Positions 17,198-25,924 of a stretch of DNA of 50,347 nucleotides are shown in pieces. Positions within the stretch are counted from its first letter, which is position 1; each line of letters begins with the position of its first letter. Source of the DNA: Mesoaciditoga sp. (GTDB taxonomy: Bacteria > Thermotogota > Thermotogae > Mesoaciditogales > Mesoaciditogaceae); the NCBI GenBank assembly GCA_002878315.1, contig PNIW01000047.1, positions 1 to 50,347 on the forward strand. Direction: 5' to 3'. The notes under the pieces were generated by a model, which was not told the origin of the DNA, searched no databases, and was given only the letters and a program-made list of their open reading frames with translations. The translations under genes and the position numbers were made by a program.

Positions 17198-17499
17198 GTG
17201 ATATGGCAAAAAAAGGAGAATGGGTCAAAATTCACGATGTGATTCTCAATCCTTCCGATCGCGCTCAATCATTGCCTGATGATACAAAGCAGGTTCCTTT
17301 TGAGATGTGGTTGAATGGATTTTTAAATCACGACGCTAAAATCGGAGAAATAGTCGAGATCACAACCTTAAGTGGAAGAAAGGTTAAAGGAACTCTCGTC
17401 GAAATTAATCCACGTTATACGCATGACTTTGGAGAACCCTTGCCCGAACTTTTAAAGATAGGGCCGATTTTGAAAAGTATGCTTGAAAAGAGGGATTAA
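17194..17499 (+). CDS. ortA: 2-amino-4-oxopentanoate thiolase, alpha subunit OrtA
   Basis: Small subunit (101 residues) of the PLP- and CoA-dependent thiolase that splits 2-amino-4-oxopentanoate into alanine and acetyl-CoA. The sequence is beta-rich with GEWVKIHDVILNPSDRA and GEPLPELLKIG, the family pattern. The start is GTG at 17194, overlapping the ord stop; ATG at 17203 is an alternative. It lies one base before the ortB start. Confidence 0.9.
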   Translation: MSDMAKKGEWVKIHDVILNPSDRAQSLPDDTKQVPFEMWLNGFLNHDAKIGEIVEITTLSGRKVKGTLVEINPRYTHDFGEPLPELLKIGPILKSMLEKRD

Positions 17500-17500
17500 T

Positions 17501-18913
17501 ATGTACGAAGAGATCATAAAAAGAAAGAACGAGATAATAAAAAAGGCCGTTGGAATAGATTATTCAAAGTTCGAGATCGAAGGAATAGCCTTTGACTACG
17601 AGAGAATGATGAAAGAGGTCTCATACACATTCGATGAGATAAAAAAAATACAATCAGAAACGCAGGTTGGAAATACACCCCTTGTTGAACTTAAAAACCT
17701 CACAAAACTCGTAAGAATGTATTCTAAAAAAGGAAAGGGAGCGCGGATATTCTTAAAAGACGAGGCCACAAATCCTTCTGGAAGTTTTAAAGATAGAAGG
17801 GCATCGGTATCGGTCTACCATGCAAAAACTCATAACTACAAAGGCGTCATAGCGGCAACTTCTGGCAATTACGGGGCAGCGGTTGCATCTCAGGCGGCAA
17901 AGTACAACTTACGGGTCATAATAGTGCAGGAAACTTTTGACAGCAAACACATAGGACAGCCGGAGATCCTTGAAAAGGGACGCGCATGCGAGGCATACGG
18001 CGCAGAGGTTGTTCAGTTAACGGTCGGTCCCGAATTATTTTATTATACGCTGAAATTGCTTGATGAAACTGGCTTTTTTGACGCATCACTTTACACTCCA
18101 TTTGGAATTGCGGGAATTGAGACACTCGGATACGAAGTCGCAACGCAGGTTAAGGAAAGGTTCGGTAAATTCCCAGATGCAGTTGTAATCACGCACGCAG
18201 GAGGAGGAAACGTTACGGGCACGGCAAGAGGATTGAAGATGGCCGGCGCTGTAAATACAAAGGTCATAGGTGCAAGCGTGGATTTAAGGGGACTTCACAT
18301 GGCAAGCGATCACGATTTCAACAGAAAATCTTTTACAACAGGCCACACAGGTTTTGGAATACCATTTGCGGCCTACCCGGACAGGGTTGATGTGCCAAGA
18401 AATGCCGCAAGATCCCTTAGATACCTTGACAGATATGTCCTTGTAACTCAGGGAGAGGTCTTTTTCACAACAGAGGCACTTGCACAGGTTGAGGGCATGA
18501 TGAGAGGTCCGGCCGGAAACACCTCTCTTGCGGCTGCCATAGGTATTGCCAAGGAAATGGATGAAGATGACATTTTGGTCGTTCAGGAAACGGAATACAC
18601 AGGCGCGGGTAAATTGCCGAGCGCACAGCTTACCTTCGCCAAGAAAATGGGAATAACGGTTAAGAACGGCGATTCACTCAAAGAAGATGTACCCGGAAAG
18701 GTTATAGCGATACCCGAAAGCATTGAACAGATAGGCGTTATAGAGTACCCTCTCGAAAATTTAAAGAGATCATATATAAAAGAAGCCATAAAAATATACG
18801 ATAAGAAGGAGTTCTCTGAGACAGAAATAGAATTCATGGCCAAAGACACCAGATCAACGATTGATGAAATAAAAGAAAGATTAGAGGTGTTAAGGAATGA
18901 CAAGATCAGATGA
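17501..18913 (+). CDS. ortB: 2-amino-4-oxopentanoate thiolase, beta subunit OrtB
   Basis: Catalytic PLP subunit of the thiolase, belonging to the tryptophan synthase beta/cysteine synthase fold. The PLP lysine is in NPSGSFKDRRASVSV and the phosphate-binding loop in ATSGNYGAAVASQAA; AGGGNVTGTARG is a second glycine-rich loop. I use ATG at 17501, one base after the ortA stop, preceded by AGAGGGA. A TTG six codons upstream would overlap ortA and adds only MKRGIN. About 470 residues. Its stop region overlaps oraS. Confidence 0.92.
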   Translation: MYEEIIKRKNEIIKKAVGIDYSKFEIEGIAFDYERMMKEVSYTFDEIKKIQSETQVGNTPLVELKNLTKLVRMYSKKGKGARIFLKDEATNPSGSFKDRRASVSVYHAKTHNYKGVIAATSGNYGAAVASQAAKYNLRVIIVQETFDSKHIGQPEILEKGRACEAYGAEVVQLTVGPELFYYTLKLLDETGFFDASLYTPFGIAGIETLGYEVATQVKERFGKFPDAVVITHAGGGNVTGTARGLKMAGAVNTKVIGASVDLRGLHMASDHDFNRKSFTTGHTGFGIPFAAYPDRVDVPRNAARSLRYLDRYVLVTQGEVFFTTEALAQVEGMMRGPAGNTSLAAAIGIAKEMDEDDILVVQETEYTGAGKLPSAQLTFAKKMGITVKNGDSLKEDVPGKVIAIPESIEQIGVIEYPLENLKRSYIKEAIKIYDKKEFSETEIEFMAKDTRSTIDEIKERLEVLRNDKIR

Positions 18914-19268
18914 TTTTGAGGAGAGAAGCGCGCATCTGAAAGGATTAAGTGATGAGGAACTCGATAGAAGATTCTGGGAACTTGTCGAAAAAGTTGTCGA
19001 TCCTCTTGTAGAACTTGCAAGGACACATACCTCACCTTCTATCGAGAGATCTGTGTTACTGAGAATGGGATTTGACAGCATAACTGCCAAAAACCTTGTT
19101 GACAAGATATTCGAACAAAATCTGCTTGGTAAAGGCGCCGGAAATGTTGTTTACAGATTTGCAAAGGCAAAAAAGATGGATTATCTTGATGCGGGCCAGA
19201 TGCTCGTAAAAGAAGATCACTGGGATGAGGTAAGATCGCTTTTTGGAGTTGATAAAAATGGACGTTAA
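18897..19268 (+). CDS. oraS: D-ornithine 4,5-aminomutase, S (small) subunit
   Basis: Small subunit (123 residues) of the adenosylcobalamin- and PLP-dependent D-ornithine 4,5-aminomutase, which moves the terminal amino group to give 2,4-diaminopentanoate. It is a mostly helical protein with the family pattern GLSDEELDRRFWELVEKVVDPLVELA spread over residues 15-40. It overlaps ortB by 17 bases and oraE by 11, so translation of the three is coupled. Confidence 0.92.
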   Translation: MTRSDDFEERSAHLKGLSDEELDRRFWELVEKVVDPLVELARTHTSPSIERSVLLRMGFDSITAKNLVDKIFEQNLLGKGAGNVVYRFAKAKKMDYLDAGQMLVKEDHWDEVRSLFGVDKNGR

Positions 19269-21429
19269 CAAGAAAATAAACATAAATGAAATACTCAAAG
19301 ATCTTGAACATTACAGGCCAAAAAGACGCGGATGGACATGGAGGAAGCCATACCATGGAAAGATGGATGGTTACGAATACAAACAGATAAGCGAGCCCTT
19401 GAAAAATTCAATTCCACTTCCTGCTGCACATTATTTTGACAACATAGATCCCCAGCCCGACCTTGTCATAACAAGTGAGATAGCATCTGGAAGATTTGAA
19501 GACGACATAAGAAGAATGAGAATGGCCGCATGGCACGGCGCAGACCATATCATGGTAATAAGAACACTTGGGCAATCGCACATAGATGGCCTTATGGAAG
19601 GAACTCCAGAAGGAATAGGCGGGATACCCATAACAAGAAAACAATTAAGGGCCACCCGAAAGGCTCTCGACATGATAGAAGAAGAAGTTGGCAGACCCAT
19701 AAACCTTCATTCCTACGTTAGCGGCGTCGCAGGCCCCGAGATAGCCGTTCTTTTTGCGGAAGAAGGTGTTAATGGGGCGCATCAGGATCCTCAATACAAT
19801 GTATTGTACAGAGGCATAAATCCCGTAAGGTCCTTTGTGGACGCTGCAGTCGCGAAGCGAATAATGGCATGGGCAAACATGCTTCAAATAGACGGTGCCC
19901 ATAACGCAAATGCGTCTGCGAGAGTATCATGGAAGGTTATGCCTGAATTGCTCGTTCAGCATGGGATAAATTCTCTGTATTCGGTTAAAGTGGGAATGAA
20001 GCCTGAGAATATAGCGCTATCTACCGTTCCGCCCACGGCGGCACCAACACCGACTATGAGAATAAACTTACCTTACGCCGTCGCTGTCAGAGAATTATTT
20101 AAAGGTTACAAATTCCGCGCCCAAATGAACACAAAATACATAGAATCAGATCTATTCGACGCAACGAGAATGCACATGATAGATGCCTTCATAACAAGAT
20201 TAACAGGTGCCCATCTTCAGTCCACCATAACGCCAGATGAGGGAAGAAATGTGCCATGGCATATAAACTCGATCCGAGGCGTTGAAACTGCCAAGCATGC
20301 TCTGATAGCCCTCGATGGTGTAATGGATTACGTGAAAATAGACAAGGAAAAGATAAATGAAAAGGTAAGAGAATTAAAGATGAGAGCAATCCTTATGCTT
20401 GAAGAAATAATAGAAGTCGGAGGTTATTTTGAAGCCGTGGAGAGAGGATTTTTCGTTGACAACGGCTATTACCCTGAAAGAATTGGAGATGGAATAAAAA
20501 GAAAAAAAGACGGAGAAATCGCGGCAGGAACGGTGGTACCGCGAGATAAAGATTATATGGCCCCTGTCTGCGAACATTTTGGATATAACAATCTTCCGTC
20601 CGGAATAGAAAAGCCATGTGATTTGATAGGAGGATGCACAATTTGCAGGCCTGAAAAGATAAAATACATAGACGAACTCGATGAGAGCGACAATGTGAAT
20701 TTGAGATTACAAAAAATAGAAAAAGATGAAATAAAGCCAGAGGTTGAGTGGTCGAATGACGGTGTTATACAGATCGATATGACCTTTCCAACCTCTCCTG
20801 ACCTTGCAGAGGCCGCGGCAATAGAAACGGCAAAAAAATTTGGACTTACAGATATAAATGTGATTCACAAAACCGTGCTTCACCCTGCCGAAGGCACCTA
20901 CGTTGAAATAAAGGGAAGGATTCCCTTCTCGATAAACCTTAAGGACCTTAAATTGCCTGAGAAGATAGAGCAATTACCAGATGAAGAGATAATAGACTTT
21001 TTCAAAAGATATCCAGTTAGCGTCGTCGCCGGGACTGTAGGAAATGATGAGCATTCCGTTGGTTTAAGAGAAATACTCGATATAAAGCACGGTGGAATAG
21101 AAAAGTATGGAATAAAGTATGTCTATCTTGGAACAAGCGTACCTGTCGAGAAGTTGATAGATGCCGCGGTTGAAACAAATTCTGTGGCAGTTTTGGCATC
21201 GATGATAATAACCCATAACGACGTGCATATTCACAATATGAAGAAGTTGAACGACCTTGCCATAGAAAAGGGTGTGAGAGACAAACTCATTCTTGTCGCA
21301 GGAGGCACACAGATAACAAATGATCTCGCAAAATCGGCCGGAATGGATGCAGGATTTGGAAGGGGAACTCATGGCGCAGATGTCGCGAGTTTTCTTGTGA
21401 GAGAACTTAGAAGGCGGGGTTATCGTTGA
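19258..21429 (+). CDS. oraE: D-ornithine 4,5-aminomutase, E (large, B12-binding) subunit
   Basis: Catalytic subunit binding PLP in a TIM barrel (about residues 80-480) and adenosylcobalamin in a C-terminal Rossmann domain. The B12 signature DxHxxG is explicit: Asp597-Glu-His599-Ser-Val-Gly602, where the histidine replaces the lower axial base. The tail LVAGGTQITNDLAKSAGMDAGFGRG fits the B12-binding family. I choose ATG 19258, with GGAGTT upstream, over the TTG at 19243. About 723 residues. No ornithine racemase or mutase-reactivation gene is in the window. Confidence 0.94.
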   Translation: MDVNKKININEILKDLEHYRPKRRGWTWRKPYHGKMDGYEYKQISEPLKNSIPLPAAHYFDNIDPQPDLVITSEIASGRFEDDIRRMRMAAWHGADHIMVIRTLGQSHIDGLMEGTPEGIGGIPITRKQLRATRKALDMIEEEVGRPINLHSYVSGVAGPEIAVLFAEEGVNGAHQDPQYNVLYRGINPVRSFVDAAVAKRIMAWANMLQIDGAHNANASARVSWKVMPELLVQHGINSLYSVKVGMKPENIALSTVPPTAAPTPTMRINLPYAVAVRELFKGYKFRAQMNTKYIESDLFDATRMHMIDAFITRLTGAHLQSTITPDEGRNVPWHINSIRGVETAKHALIALDGVMDYVKIDKEKINEKVRELKMRAILMLEEIIEVGGYFEAVERGFFVDNGYYPERIGDGIKRKKDGEIAAGTVVPRDKDYMAPVCEHFGYNNLPSGIEKPCDLIGGCTICRPEKIKYIDELDESDNVNLRLQKIEKDEIKPEVEWSNDGVIQIDMTFPTSPDLAEAAAIETAKKFGLTDINVIHKTVLHPAEGTYVEIKGRIPFSINLKDLKLPEKIEQLPDEEIIDFFKRYPVSVVAGTVGNDEHSVGLREILDIKHGGIEKYGIKYVYLGTSVPVEKLIDAAVETNSVAVLASMIITHNDVHIHNMKKLNDLAIEKGVRDKLILVAGGTQITNDLAKSAGMDAGFGRGTHGADVASFLVRELRRRGYR

Positions 21430-22421
21430 GCGAGATAAAGATAATATGCGAGGATACATTTTTAAAGCAGGTTATCAAATCAAACCTTAAAGATTTTCCT
21501 TTATCGGAGGAAAAAAAGTCAAGGGACTTAAAGGATATATTCATCTTTTGCATTTTCAAAGAATCAGATATTGAAAATCTTAAAAATCTGAGAAAAGGGA
21601 TTAAAAATCTTTTCATCGCTATAGTGCAAAGAAAGTCAGAACACGATCCGGATTTAAATAAAATGGCCGATCTCTTGCTTGAAGAACCGGTGGACTTTGC
21701 AGATCTGTCTTTTAAGATCAAATTCTTTTTCGCATTTCCAGATCTTGCAAAAGACTACGCCGGAAGGTTTAACCTCTTCTTTTCCACGATAGATGAATTT
21801 TATTCTAAGATAAAAAGATCCGAGAATTTCTCGATAGAATTACTTCAAAAACTCGATAAAATAGCCTCTATAAGGGACAACGAAACCCATGGCCACACTC
21901 AAAGAGTAGGGGAACTTTCGATGCTTTTAGCGGAAAAACTCGGATTAAATGTGGAAGACATATTCAAAGTTCGCATGACCGCTCCCCTTCATGATATAGG
22001 AAAGATAGGAATACCCGATTCCATTCTTTTTAAAAATGGCCCTCTTAACGAGGAGGAGTGGAAGACAATGAAGACCCATACAAGGATAGGCGCGGAAATA
22101 CTCGATGGAAATGACGATGTGCTTGTATTCGCAAAAAACATAGCGCTATTTCATCATGAAAGATACGATGGAGGAGGTTATCCGACCGGCATAAAAGGAG
22201 AGGAAATACCTTTAGAGGCAAGGATAGTTACCGTTGTGGATTCATTTGATGCGATGGTTTCAAAAAGACATTACAAGCCTGAAAGAAGTATTCAGGAATC
22301 GATAGGGGAACTCATGAAAAATGAAGGTGCACAATTCGATCCCAAAATTGTTAGCCTTTTTATTGAGATATCTGATAAAATAGAAATGATGTATAGAACT
22401 GCAAAAGATTTTTCGAAATGA
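21426..22421 (+). CDS. HD-GYP domain protein, probable cyclic-di-GMP phosphodiesterase
   Basis: The C-terminal half (about 135-325) is an HD-GYP domain: ETHGHTQRVGE, the HD pair in HDIGKIGIPDSIL, and HHERYDGGGYPTGIKGEEIPLEARI, which contains the GYP motif. Such enzymes degrade cyclic-di-GMP to control motility and surface behaviour. The N-terminal 110 residues resemble a degenerate receiver domain (FIFCIFKESD where the phospho-acceptor would be expected), so phosphorylation is doubtful. The start is TTG at 21426, overlapping the oraE stop. A link to ornithine metabolism is unexplained. Confidence 0.85.
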   Translation: MSEIKIICEDTFLKQVIKSNLKDFPLSEEKKSRDLKDIFIFCIFKESDIENLKNLRKGIKNLFIAIVQRKSEHDPDLNKMADLLLEEPVDFADLSFKIKFFFAFPDLAKDYAGRFNLFFSTIDEFYSKIKRSENFSIELLQKLDKIASIRDNETHGHTQRVGELSMLLAEKLGLNVEDIFKVRMTAPLHDIGKIGIPDSILFKNGPLNEEEWKTMKTHTRIGAEILDGNDDVLVFAKNIALFHHERYDGGGYPTGIKGEEIPLEARIVTVVDSFDAMVSKRHYKPERSIQESIGELMKNEGAQFDPKIVSLFIEISDKIEMMYRTAKDFSK

Positions 22422-22437
22422 TCGAGGAGGTGTCCAA

Positions 22438-22905
22438 ATGAAAATAGGAGATAAAGCCGTCGATTTTGAACTTTACGATACCGATCTGAAGGTAAGATCC
22501 TTGAAAGAGTTCGCCGGTAAAAATGTTGTTCTTGCCTTTTACCCCGGCGCATTCACAAGTGTGTGCCAAAAAGAGATGTGCACATTGCGCGATAGCCTTT
22601 CAAAATTCAACAAGTTCAACGCCCAGGTGATAGGCATAAGCGTTGACGGCCCTTTTGCAAACAAAGCGTTTGCACAGCAAAACATGATCAATTTCCCGAT
22701 CCTTTGCGATTTTGAAAGGAAAGTTTCAAAAATTTATGGTGGTCTTCACGAGAATTTTGTCGGTGTTAAAGGATATTCTGTTGCAAAAAGATCTGTCTTT
22801 GTTGTCGATAAAAATGGGAAAATAGCCTATGCGTGGGTATCAGAAGATCCTGGCAAAGAACCAAACTACGTGGAAATCGAAAATACTTTATCTAAATTGG
22901 GATGA
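22438..22905 (+). CDS. peroxiredoxin (AhpC/TSA family)
   Basis: Thiol peroxidase of 155 residues that reduces peroxides. The peroxidatic cysteine lies in YPGAFTSVCQKEMCTLRD, where PGAFTxxC is the family active site; the second cysteine five residues later makes a BCP/PrxQ-like resolving pair possible. The ribosome binding site GAGGAGGTG is strong. The stop overlaps the following amidohydrolase start (ATGA). In an anaerobe this gene would serve oxidative-stress defence. Confidence 0.9.
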   Translation: MKIGDKAVDFELYDTDLKVRSLKEFAGKNVVLAFYPGAFTSVCQKEMCTLRDSLSKFNKFNAQVIGISVDGPFANKAFAQQNMINFPILCDFERKVSKIYGGLHENFVGVKGYSVAKRSVFVVDKNGKIAYAWVSEDPGKEPNYVEIENTLSKLG

Positions 22906-24065
22906 TCGAAGTGAAGATTCTATTCAAGAATGCGACTGTTTTTCCGGTTACGTCCAAACCATTCAAAGGAGACGTGCTTGTAAAGGATTCCAAAATATAC
23001 AAAATCGGCGAAGCGATAAAAAAGGATAAAGAGACCGAAGTCATAGATTTAGATGGCAAATACCTCTTCCCCGGCTTCATAGACGCGCATTCCCACATAG
23101 GATTATGGGAAGAAGGAGTAAATGAGCCAGTTTCGTCAGACGGTAATGAATGGACCGATCCGGTAACCGCGGACGTTAAAGCGATAGATGGATTCAATCC
23201 AGAAGATGAGGCGATAGACAGGGCATTGATGGGAGGAGTCACAACTGTCATGATAGTTCCCGGAAGCGCGAATCCTGTCGGTGGCCAGGGCGCTATAATC
23301 AAGTTCAAATCCCGAATCGTTAATGAAATGATAGTTAGAGAGCCTGCCGGATTGAAGATGGCCTTCGGGGAAAACCCCAAGAGAGTCTACGGCGATCAAA
23401 AGAAGACTCCCTCGACGCGCTTGGGAGTTGCATCTGTCATAAGGGCATATTTTACAAGGGTGCAGGATTACATGAAAAAGAAAGAGATTGCCCAAAGAGA
23501 CGGGAAACCTTTTACAGAAAGAGACCTCAAGTTAGAAGCGGGGGAGAAGGTGCTAAAGGGAGAGATACCGGCAAGAATTCATGCCCACCGCTATGACGAC
23601 ATATTGACGGCAACAAGGATAGCGAATGAATTTGGATTCAGATTCGTCATAGAGCACGGGACGGAAGGGTACAAGATAGCAGACTATTTGAAAGAGAAGG
23701 GCATACCTGTTGTTGTGGGGCCTTTGATGACCTTCAGGACGAAAAGAGAGTTAAGGGACATGACGATGGAGTCGGTAAAGATATTGAATGAAAAGGGGGT
23801 ATTAACGGCGCTGATGTGCGATCATCCCGTAATTCCTCTGGAGTACGCCTCGATTCAGGCGGCGAGCGCTTTGAGGTATGGAGCCAAGGAAGAGGATTTG
23901 ATAAAGATGCTCACGATAAATCCGGCGAAGATACTCGGGATTTCGGACAGAGTCGGATCCATTGAAGAAGGAAAGGATGCCGACCTTGTAATCTGGAGCG
24001 GACATCCTTTTGATGCCAAATCAAAGGTCGAAAGTCTTTACATAGAAGGAAAAAAGATAATATAG
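22902..24065 (+). CDS. metal-dependent amidohydrolase, imidazolonepropionase-like
   Basis: Cyclic amidase/deacetylase superfamily enzyme of 387 residues. The metal-binding HxH is in GFIDAHSHIGLWEEG. Further likely ligands are in ARIHAHRYDDI, FVIEHGTEG and LMCDHPVIP. The C-terminal composite domain ends GSIEEGKDADLVIWSGHPF, typical of this superfamily. No carboxylated lysine could be assigned by eye and the substrate is unknown. It is coupled to the peroxiredoxin by a 4-base overlap, though a functional link is not obvious. Confidence 0.85.
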   Translation: MIEVKILFKNATVFPVTSKPFKGDVLVKDSKIYKIGEAIKKDKETEVIDLDGKYLFPGFIDAHSHIGLWEEGVNEPVSSDGNEWTDPVTADVKAIDGFNPEDEAIDRALMGGVTTVMIVPGSANPVGGQGAIIKFKSRIVNEMIVREPAGLKMAFGENPKRVYGDQKKTPSTRLGVASVIRAYFTRVQDYMKKKEIAQRDGKPFTERDLKLEAGEKVLKGEIPARIHAHRYDDILTATRIANEFGFRFVIEHGTEGYKIADYLKEKGIPVVVGPLMTFRTKRELRDMTMESVKILNEKGVLTALMCDHPVIPLEYASIQAASALRYGAKEEDLIKMLTINPAKILGISDRVGSIEEGKDADLVIWSGHPFDAKSKVESLYIEGKKII

Positions 24066-24078
24066 TGGAGGATGGCTG

Positions 24079-25617
24079 GTGATTGCGGAACTTCGTGCAA
24101 AGAACTTCGTTCTCTTTGAAGAAGTTGAGATAGAATTCTCTGACAAAATGAATGTCATAACCGGGGAAAGTGGCTCTGGAAAGTCACTTTTCCTTTCTAT
24201 TTTGAAATCTCTTCTTGGGGAAAAAAACGGATTAACTTATCAGGCAGAGATCGAAGCCCGGTTTATAGTTGAAGAAGGAGAATTTGTTGTCAATTTGAAA
24301 ATAAGTCCATCCAGGACAAGTGCAAGAATAAATGGATCGATGGTCACCCTCGCACAGTTAAAAGATAAAGTTCAAAAGTGGATGGATATTCACGATCAGG
24401 GAATTTCGCAGATTTTAAGAAATCCTCAAACTCACACACATTTTGTCGATCTTTTTTATCCTCCTTTGAGCGAGGCGATTAAAAGTTATAAGACGTTCTT
24501 CGATGATTACGTTGAACTTTCTAAATTCCTTAGAGAAAATGAACTGGAAAAGATAAGGTCTCAGATGGAAGAAATTTCAAATGAGATCGAAAGGATAGAG
24601 AAATTTTTTGTGACAGATGAAGAATATGAAAATATGAGAGAAGAGTTCAGAAGAATGTCTAACATTGAAGAGATATTGAAAATATCAAAAGAACTCGATT
24701 ATCTTATTTCCGGAGATCACGGACTTGAATTCTCCGCTGAAATAATCTCGCAAAAATTGAAAGAGATTCAAAAAATAGATGGAAAGTCATTCGAAAGTTT
24801 TGAAGAGATTTTGGTACTTGTCGAGGAATTCAAGAAGGAATTCCTCAAATATGCTGATTCTCTTGATTTTGATGAAGAAAGATTTTTAGAACTTGAAGAA
24901 AGAATCGGGGAGATGGAAAAATTAAGACGAAGGTATGGCCCTACCTTCGAAGAGGTAGGAAAGCATTTTGAGGAATTGAAGGAGAGATACAAAAAACTCG
25001 ATCTCATTGATTCTGAAATCAAAGATGCCGGAAACAGATTTAACTCAACGATAAAGAAAATGGAAGAAATAGCTTCACAGATAAAAGAGATGAGAGAAAT
25101 GGCCGCACAAAAACTTGTGGGAGCTGTGAATGCAAATCTAAAAGATCTTGAGATGCCAAATGCTTCTCTTTCATTCGTTCACGAGGAAACTTCCTTCACG
25201 CCGATCGGAAAGGATAGAATAGAATTTTTAGGATCCATAAATCCGGGAATGCCTCTTCTTCCCTTAGCCAAGATAGCATCTGGCGGGGAAATGTCGAGAT
25301 TTTATCTTGCAATCGAGTCGGCATTAAGCAGAGCTTTGCCTGTTTCTACGATTGTTTTTGATGAGATAGAAAGCGGAATAGGACAGAGAACTGCCGATTC
25401 AATTGCAAATAAGATGAAAGAAATATCTCAAAGCACACAGATCATAGTCATAACGCACATGCCTCAGATTGCGGCCGTGGCCGATAAACATTTTAAAATA
25501 GAAAAATATCAATCACTCGATTCAACGCATTCGATAGTGAAGGAAATAGACGGAGAAGAAAGAAAAAAAGAGATAAAAGAGATGTTTGGAAATTTAAATG
25601 AACTTTTGGAAAAGTAA
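24079..25617 (+). CDS. recN: DNA repair protein RecN
   Basis: SMC-like ATPase that gathers DNA ends in double-strand break repair. Walker A GESGSGKSLF lies near residue 33. A coiled-coil region rich in Glu and Lys spans about 155-360. The ABC signature ASGGEMSRFYLAIESAL and Walker B STIVFDEIESGIG follow, then THMPQIAAVADKHFKI, a RecN hallmark. At 512 residues it is somewhat shorter than the Escherichia coli protein, mainly in the coils. The start is GTG at 24079. It is the last gene before the trp promoter region; no clear terminator was seen between 25618 and 25722. Confidence 0.92.
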   Translation: MIAELRAKNFVLFEEVEIEFSDKMNVITGESGSGKSLFLSILKSLLGEKNGLTYQAEIEARFIVEEGEFVVNLKISPSRTSARINGSMVTLAQLKDKVQKWMDIHDQGISQILRNPQTHTHFVDLFYPPLSEAIKSYKTFFDDYVELSKFLRENELEKIRSQMEEISNEIERIEKFFVTDEEYENMREEFRRMSNIEEILKISKELDYLISGDHGLEFSAEIISQKLKEIQKIDGKSFESFEEILVLVEEFKKEFLKYADSLDFDEERFLELEERIGEMEKLRRRYGPTFEEVGKHFEELKERYKKLDLIDSEIKDAGNRFNSTIKKMEEIASQIKEMREMAAQKLVGAVNANLKDLEMPNASLSFVHEETSFTPIGKDRIEFLGSINPGMPLLPLAKIASGGEMSRFYLAIESALSRALPVSTIVFDEIESGIGQRTADSIANKMKEISQSTQIIVITHMPQIAAVADKHFKIEKYQSLDSTHSIVKEIDGEERKKEIKEMFGNLNELLEK

Positions 25618-25722
25618 AGATACGCAGCAAAGAGATTGGCTGTATTTAAAAGCATCCTCAATTGCCGTAACATGTTAGATCGCACAAAGATTTGTGTTGC
25701 CGGTATATAATGAATTTTACTA

Positions 25723-25751
25723 TTGACATTATTATTTATTTGTGGTATATT
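25723..25751 (+). promoter_or_regulatory. promoter of the trp operon
   Basis: TTGACA (25723-25728), a 17-base spacer and TATATT (25746-25751) preceded by TGG form the best promoter in the window. The predicted start near 25758 places the leader peptide ribosome binding site (AAAGGTG, 25758-25764) at the very 5' end of the RNA. A second TATAAT at 25706-25711 lacks a -35. Confidence 0.75.
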
Positions 25752-25769
25752 TTTTCAAAAGGTGATAGA

Positions 25770-25835
25770 ATGCGTAATTTAGATTTAAAGTCATTTTTAA
25801 ACAACAATTGGTGGTGGTACCGCACCCGATGCTGA
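25770..25835 (+). CDS. trpL: trp operon leader peptide with three tandem Trp codons
   Basis: A 21-residue reading frame begins at ATG 25770, five bases after AAAGGTG, and ends at TGA 25833-25835. Its second half reads NNNWWWYRTRC, with Trp codons at 25809-25817. It sits between the trp promoter and a terminator. The design fits a leader peptide whose translation measures charged tRNA-Trp. No function for the peptide itself is expected. Confidence 0.88.
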   Translation: MRNLDLKSFLNNNWWWYRTRC

Positions 25836-25906
25836 AAGGGTGAGGGTATCATTTTGCCATAAATTATTCAGCATCGGGGATCTTTGAAAAGATCACCGAT
25901 TTTTTT
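25816..25906 (+). promoter_or_regulatory. trp attenuator (antiterminator and terminator)
   Basis: Segment A (25825-25836, CCCGATGCTGAA) is exactly complementary to segment B (25867-25878). B shares six bases with the 5' arm of the terminator at 25873-25900, so only one can form. A ribosome stalled on the Trp codons (25809-25817) leaves A free to form A:B and transcription continues. A ribosome reaching the stop codon (25833-25835) covers A and the terminator forms. A further hairpin pairs GGTACC (25816-25821) and CACCC (25823-25827) with GGGTG (25838-25842) and GGTATC (25845-25850), a possible pause structure. Confidence 0.85.
25873..25906 (+). terminator. intrinsic terminator of the trp attenuator
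   Basis: ATCGG (25873-25877) pairs with CCGAT (25896-25900) and GATCTTT (25879-25885) with AAAGATC (25888-25894), with one G/A mismatch between the two helices. Seven T residues (25900-25906) follow. It lies 18 bases before the trpD start. Confidence 0.85.
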
Positions 25907-25924
25907 ATACAAGGAGGTGGAAAA

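Noticed and set aside
18583-19035. 150-residue antisense open frame across ortB and oraS
   Set aside because: It is complementary to two well-identified coupled genes and its translation shows no family pattern.
22892-23380. 162-residue antisense open frame inside the amidohydrolase gene
   Set aside because: The opposite strand encodes a clear amidohydrolase with metal-binding motifs. The antisense frame has no recognisable domain or ribosome binding site.
25810-25823. Core similarity to the T-box motif (GGTGGTACCGC) in the trp leader
   Set aside because: The match arises from Trp-Trp-Tyr-Arg codons of the leader peptide. The promoter at 25723-25751 leaves no room for a specifier stem, and the terminator does not pair with this motif as it would in a T-box. 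A comparison of relatives would settle it.
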